Shown: one piece after another, positions 59,429 through 64,000 of the stretch | How positions within the stretch are numbered: the first letter of the stretch is position 1 | Layout: every line of letters starts with the position of its first letter | Origin: Hemibagrus wyckioides | Lineage: Eukaryota; Chordata; Actinopteri; Siluriformes; Bagridae | Reading direction: 5' to 3' | DNA length: 64,000 bases | Assembly: GCF_019097595.1 (NCBI RefSeq) | Contig: NC_080717.1 | Coordinates: forward strand, 26,386,376-26,450,375 | Translations under genes and position numbers: made by a program | The notes under the pieces: generated by a model | Told to the model about the DNA's origin: nothing | The model's database searches: none | What the model saw: the letters and a program-made list of their open reading frames with translations, nothing else

Positions 59429-60564
59429 TGTCTTGAGAAAGAAATCCTTTAAATTAAGACTGAAATCATAGCAAAAATCAGAATATAATATATAAAAATA
59501 AATCATTTCTGGTCTCATGTCAGTCACTCGAACCGATGTTTTATAGAAAAGTTGATTTTTATTTTTTTTATTATTTTTTTTAATTTCCTAAATGTGCTGT
59601 AAATCATCTGCTCAGGTTTTAATTACACTCCATTAACCTTCTAAACATTGAAAAGCCGAAGATTTTTCCGGATTTCTGGCACTCCTATTATAAATCATTT
59701 GGAATTCTGGTTGTTGTGGTTCCTGCATGTTGAAAAATAATAAAAAAAAGTTTTGGAAATGCAAAATAAAAGCTTATGGAAAAAATGGTGACGTGTTTTT
59801 TTTTTGTTTGGATTTTTGTTATATATATATATATTGTAGAGGCGATTGTCTAGTCAAACGTACACTGTTTTAAATGATATTTTATAATAATTTTGATGCT
59901 AATGAGAGAAGGCATGATTGGCATGTAAGGCATGAATGTGGATGTGGATGTACCTGGAAAGTGTTTCTCGCTGCTCTGCTCGCTGTGAGAGAACGTTCCT
60001 AGGAGAACTTCGTCGCCGAGTTCGTAGCATAACATCTGCACACCTGAGATCCAAGACGAGGGACAAAACCACCGAGGTGAACTGATGAAGCGTATCACGC
60101 ACTTTTGTTTTGTAAAGGATGGATAAGTTCTTGCTCTTGTTTTGTTCTTTAGGAACATCTGCAGCTGGTCAACCAAAAAAAAAAAAAAATCATCCAGAAA
60201 AAATTGTGAGAAAATTGTCTTTGCGTTTTTCTTTGCAGAAAATGAAACAGTGGGATTATACTTTTTTAAGGGCTTGTGGATGGTGCCGTTTTTAGATAAA
60301 AGTGTGTTTTATTGATGTTTTATATTTATTGATTTTACATTTTTGGATATTTTGAGAGACATTCTTTTTTTTGGTCCATTGTTTGTTTTATTTGCTTCGT
60401 TTTATTGCTTCAAAACATTATATACAAATATAGATTAATATATTTTTCAAGAAAATTCTGGCCACACATTTATTTTAAATAACTTTAACATGGTTTACAA
60501 TTACAAAGCACTGCAATAATTATTCTATTATAACTACAGTTAATATATAATTATTTTGCAATCA
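59429..60564. other. Unassigned DNA with a weak exon candidate
   Basis: AT-rich apart from 59920-60180, where the minus strand is open (59850-60176, 108 codons). Within it 59954-60043 is bounded by plausible splice sites. See findings. No known protein is recognised. Confidence 0.35.
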
Positions 60565-60586
60565 AATAATAATAATAATAATAATA

Positions 60587-60642
<56 letters not shown>
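60565..60642. repeat. (AAT)n-(ATT)n inverted array
   Basis: About eight AAT units pass directly into about seventeen ATT units, so the arrays are complementary and can form a hairpin. Confidence 0.98.
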
Positions 60643-60643
<1 letters not shown>

Positions 60644-61145
60644 GACTGCTTAATTATAGCTAAAGTAATTATTCAAACAAAAAACAAATGCAGAAATAAA
60701 TTTGTTTGATGTTAAATTTGATGAAAACACAAACATATTTAAACATTCGGTTTTGTCTTTCACTATTTTTGTCATCATGTAAGACATCCTGTGTGTGTGT
60801 GTGTGTGTGTGTGTTTATCATATTTCTTGAGCACCACATATCTACAGCAGCTGATGTTAAGACATTTGTGCACAGGTGTTCTTTTGTTCGTATTTTTTTT
60901 CTTTATCTCTATTTATAACAGAAATTGATTCTATTTCATTGGTATTTCAGTGGAAAAGCCACTTCTGCAAGCTGCCAGAACATGTGCTGAAAAAAAAAAA
61001 AGTCTTTGAAATATGTTGTTTTTCTTCTTTAAAAAAATGCTAGTTCTTGAAAAGTTTTAAATTAAATTAAAAATGTAAATGACATCTAAACAATACTAAA
61101 TAAATAAATTAATTAATTAAAAAAATAACAGTAATAGTATAAATA
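60643..61145. other. Unassigned AT-rich DNA
   Basis: (GT)n at 60791-60813. No gene recognised. Confidence 0.5.
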
Positions 61146-61163
61146 GTAGTAGTAGTAGTAGTA

Positions 61164-61201
<38 letters not shown>
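61146..61201. repeat. (TAG)n-(TAA)n array
   Basis: Adjacent trinucleotide arrays, TAG then TAA. This looks like point mutation followed by separate expansion. Confidence 0.95.
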
Positions 61202-61202
<1 letters not shown>

Positions 61203-62169
61203 TTGAAGACATGCTTGAGCTCTAACACACATCTGTACAAACCCAAGAAGAGCTGGTGTGTATTGAGTTGAGGAGTTGAGGAGTCAGGTGTGTTAGAGCA
61301 CTTCATCACCTCCACTTTTTGCTTTCCATGGATTTCAAAGTGTCTGAGGAGTGTGTGTCTTCATGCTGAGCTTCTGAAACTTTGGTGACGGTGCCGTCAC
61401 TAATGTCCGGGGGGTGGGGTGGGGTGGGGAGGGGGAGAAGAAAAAGAAAAAACGGCATGTTGCTGTTCAATCATCGGCACGCGCTGCTCTTCCGTCTTGT
61501 CCCGTTCTCCTTTTATGGTAACTATAGTAATCTGTAGGGTTTTTTTTTTGACACACTTTTCAGTAGGATAGGGTGCAGTTTGAGGGATACTCAGGGTTTG
61601 ACTGGTGTATTATATAGACTATAAGCGACTTCTGTTTGCGTTACAGCTCCGGTTTTTATTTATTTTTTTGTTATGTCGGGAAGATCTGATTTAATTTTAT
61701 TTCTTCATTTCCCACGTCGCATTTGATCACTATATTATATTATTTCCGCACTCAGGTATTTTAACCGAAATTAAATGTGCACCGTCGACTCATGCGCATC
61801 TCCCCAGTCATCTGCGCACAACAGCAACGCATATTTTCCACTGTCCAGGGAACACATTTTTACGCGACTTGCTCTGACCTACTTATAATCATGGTCCTGT
61901 GAAGCCAATTTTACATCCGAGTCGATCCGGAAACTCCAAAAATTCCCCACTATTCTGACCTTAAATGATAACAATATTGACAATTATAGTCTGTGCTTAT
62001 AGACAAGATGCTTCAGTGGAGGGAAAAAAAACCCGACTTACAGCGAAGGCGGCTTATTGCGCAATAGGCAGCATTTATTCGGCTACAATATGACTAATAA
62101 TACTGTATTATTTATAGTCTGTCTTTCTTTCTTTTCTAAACCAGGTCGAGGACTTTTGTAAACTTAAAT

Positions 62170-62172
<3 letters not shown>
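61202..62172. other. Unassigned, CpG-containing DNA
   Basis: A run of five G-tracts (61409-61436) is followed by non-repetitive DNA with scattered CpG at 61460-61930. It could be promoter-proximal or regulatory sequence of a gene outside the window. No exon is recognised. Confidence 0.4.
61409..61436 (+). other. G-quadruplex-type G runs
   Basis: Five tracts of four or more G separated by single T or A (GGGGTGGGGTGGGGAGGGGG in part). This fits a very stable intramolecular quadruplex pattern on the plus strand. Confidence 0.8.

Positions 62173-62203
<31 letters not shown>
62173..62203. repeat. (CT)n microsatellite
   Basis: Uninterrupted CT run. Confidence 0.95.
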
Positions 62204-63175
62204 GTGTGTGTGCTTGTGAGATCATCTGTATTTTCCCCATCCTGCTCATATAAAGGATATGAAGCACAGGCACACCGTCATTAATGTACTTCTTTTATTG
62301 ATATCATCATGTATTTATTTTGCATGCTTTTTACTTTAATAACAATCCCTAATGGAATAGTTACTGGAGTAATAATGGATTAATGGAGTAGTAATTGAGT
62401 AATTACCGGGTGGCAAAAATAATACTACTAATAAATGCACATCTGGTGTTGAGTGGAGCATTTTATCCGAGAAATTTCAAATCTAAGCGAGTTTTTCTGC
62501 TGACCAGGTCAGCGTCAGTTCACTTCTGTTGCTTCCTCTTGAACACTCAGAGGGTGTTTTTTATTTTTTTATTTTTTAAAAAGTGTGAGGGTTGCGATGT
62601 AGTGAAAGTCTGATTGAAAATAAACCAAATAAAACAAAGACACATGACTGTCATCATCAAGATCATTATCAAGATCATCATCTTCTTCCTCCTCTTCATC
62701 CTCCTTCTTCTCCATCGTCGTCGTCAGGTGAGGAGGAATGTAAGATCATTTGGTTCCTGTTCGCAGTGCTGAAAAGTCTGCCCAGTAACTCGAATCGAAC
62801 GTCGGATCCTATTGGCTGCTTAAATGGTGACAAATAAAAAAGGAAGCGAGCTGGCCAAGAAAAGAAAAGCGTTTAAAGAGAAATTCCTGTTGCACCTCGA
62901 AGTGTGATGCTGATGTTCTTCCTGACAAAACTTGTTTAAAGTTTGTGTTAGTGGAAAATAAATATATTTTCACAAGATATGTTGTTTCATTTCAATAAGC
63001 ACACTAATTAAGATCTGCAGTGTTGACTTAACTTTTGTTGAATTAGCTCGTGCGTGTGTGTGTGTGTGTGTGTAGGACAAAAATAAAATAATCACACAGC
63101 ACGAGTTTAATACCATAGTGTTAAATACAGTGTTAAATACAGTGACTGCGGGTGTTAAAACTCTGGGGGAACAGG
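62204..63175. other. Unassigned DNA with trinucleotide runs
   Basis: TCATCATC/TCTTCTTCC runs at 62650-62725 give a short Glu/Asp-rich frame on minus that I take as an artefact. (GT)n at 63053-63073. TTAAATACAGTG is tandemly repeated at 63121-63145. No gene recognised. Confidence 0.45.
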
Positions 63176-63207
63176 CGGGTAGGGTGGGGTGGGGTGAGGT
63201 GGGGGGT
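63176..63207 (+). other. G-quadruplex-type G runs
   Basis: GGG, GGG, GGGG, GGGG and GGGGGG tracts separated by one to four bases, a second strong quadruplex pattern 1.8 kb from the first. Confidence 0.8.
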
Positions 63208-64000
63208 TTCCTATTTCCATGTTAAGTAATGTAAATGCACCACTAGTTTCACTCTATTGTCTGGTAACCCCTTTGTGAAGTTTAGAGTCGTCTTCTATTT
63301 GCTATATAAGTGGTGTTTTTCGCCAGTCAGAGAAAATACACTAAACGACGGAGTGCAGTGGCATCACACTTATCTGAAGTAACAAGCCTCGTACACCCAT
63401 TTCCTCGAAAGCTATCTCACCGCAAGACTAGCAGTAGCCTTCATTTGAAAAAAAAAAAGAAGAAGAAAAAACAAAGAAAAAGAAAGAAAGAAAGGCAGCT
63501 TTAACTTAAGACAAGATGCAAGTTTAGGAGAATTTTTTTAAAATAAAAAATTTCTAGCACCACAAAAAATCATTTTGATATGAAAGACTTTTGGTCTATA
63601 ATAATAATCCTAATCATAATAATTATAAAACATTCCTAATTTTTCCCATTCATGAGTCAAACTGTAGCTGTTAACTCAGTATCTGACTTATTATTATTTT
63701 TTATTATTTTTATGTTGTGTATGTGGTGCAGAGTGACTCACACCCAAACTGTCGTTTTGCAGAGTTTTAATCGTCATGATCGTGTCCAATGTGTGACCAA
63801 AATCTTGTTGCGTCAGAGTTAGTCTGAATAATAATGTGTTGCCATTGCATGTAGTGTAGTCGTTTCCTACTTTTGATCATATTTAGGTTGTAAGGAATGG
63901 TTATACGTGGTGCTAGCATAATTTAGGATTTTAATGTTTCAACAGTCATTTGGCAAAAGCTGCACTCGGGGTTGGAAGATGTGGGAGGGTCCTTAAACCA
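63208..64000. other. Unassigned DNA to window end
   Basis: GCTATATAAGTGG at 63301-63313 is a good TATA-box match, but no exon follows that I can recognise. An A/G-rich run (63447-63494) gives a Lys-rich frame that is an artefact. Confidence 0.4.

Noticed and set aside
62640..62725. Short Glu/Asp-rich minus frame that could be an acidic nuclear-protein exon
   Set aside because: The acidic run is the translation of ATC/TTC trinucleotide repeats. It is too short and has no splice context.
63296..63330. TATATAAG promoter-like box
   Set aside because: A TATA match alone is common in AT-rich DNA. No initiator, exon or CpG context supports a promoter.

Overview
This window looks like vertebrate nuclear DNA from a ray-finned fish, most likely an otophysan such as a catfish. 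That reading rests on the density of CA/GT, GA/CT and ATCT microsatellites, several Tc1-like transposons, LINE 3' ends of the L2 and related types, a hAT-like palindromic MITE, and tRNA-derived SINEs of a kind I associate with catfish and their relatives. The species assignment is an inference. I see no operons, CRISPR arrays, tRNA or rRNA genes outside SINE heads, and no host protein-coding gene I can name. Almost every long open frame is a by-product of low-complexity DNA or belongs to a dead transposon.

Positions 1-20,000 are repeat-rich. They hold an A-rich array (1.2-1.95 kb), a Tc1-like relic whose 3' part contains a GA microsatellite (4.2-4.75 kb), a minisatellite with a 137-bp higher-order duplication (7.1-7.65 kb), and a GT/ATGCATGTG array (7.87-8.35 kb). 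A 1.6-kb CT-rich minisatellite with a 152-bp higher-order repeat follows (9.54-11.1 kb), then GT and CT arrays, an A/C-rich array (16.2-17.0 kb) and a 5'-truncated LINE on the minus strand (17.0-19.4 kb) that carries reverse-transcriptase motifs and a 46-bp VNTR in its 3' region.

Positions 20,000-50,000 are mostly single-copy, moderate-GC, non-coding-looking DNA broken by small elements: a hAT MITE with an 8-bp target duplication (24.1 kb), SINE fragments (22.0, 25.4, 32.1, 34.7, 36.7, 43.9 kb), an 823-bp pogo/Tigger-like MITE flanked by TA (38.05-38.87 kb), an older relative (40.8-41.3 kb), and LINE tails (32.9, 44.7, 47.3, 50.3 kb). Several blocks here look unusually structured and are candidates for conserved non-coding elements or isolated exons. 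That can only be tested by alignment or RNA data.

Positions 50,000-64,000 hold a nearly whole but inactive Tc1-like transposon between two ATCT arrays, a second Tc1-like relic, a locally duplicated GA-array locus with an inverted repeat, strong G-quadruplex-type G runs and AT-rich trinucleotide arrays. I found no convincing new biological system. The most useful observations are about how transposons and tandem repeats are combined, plus three weak exon candidates.
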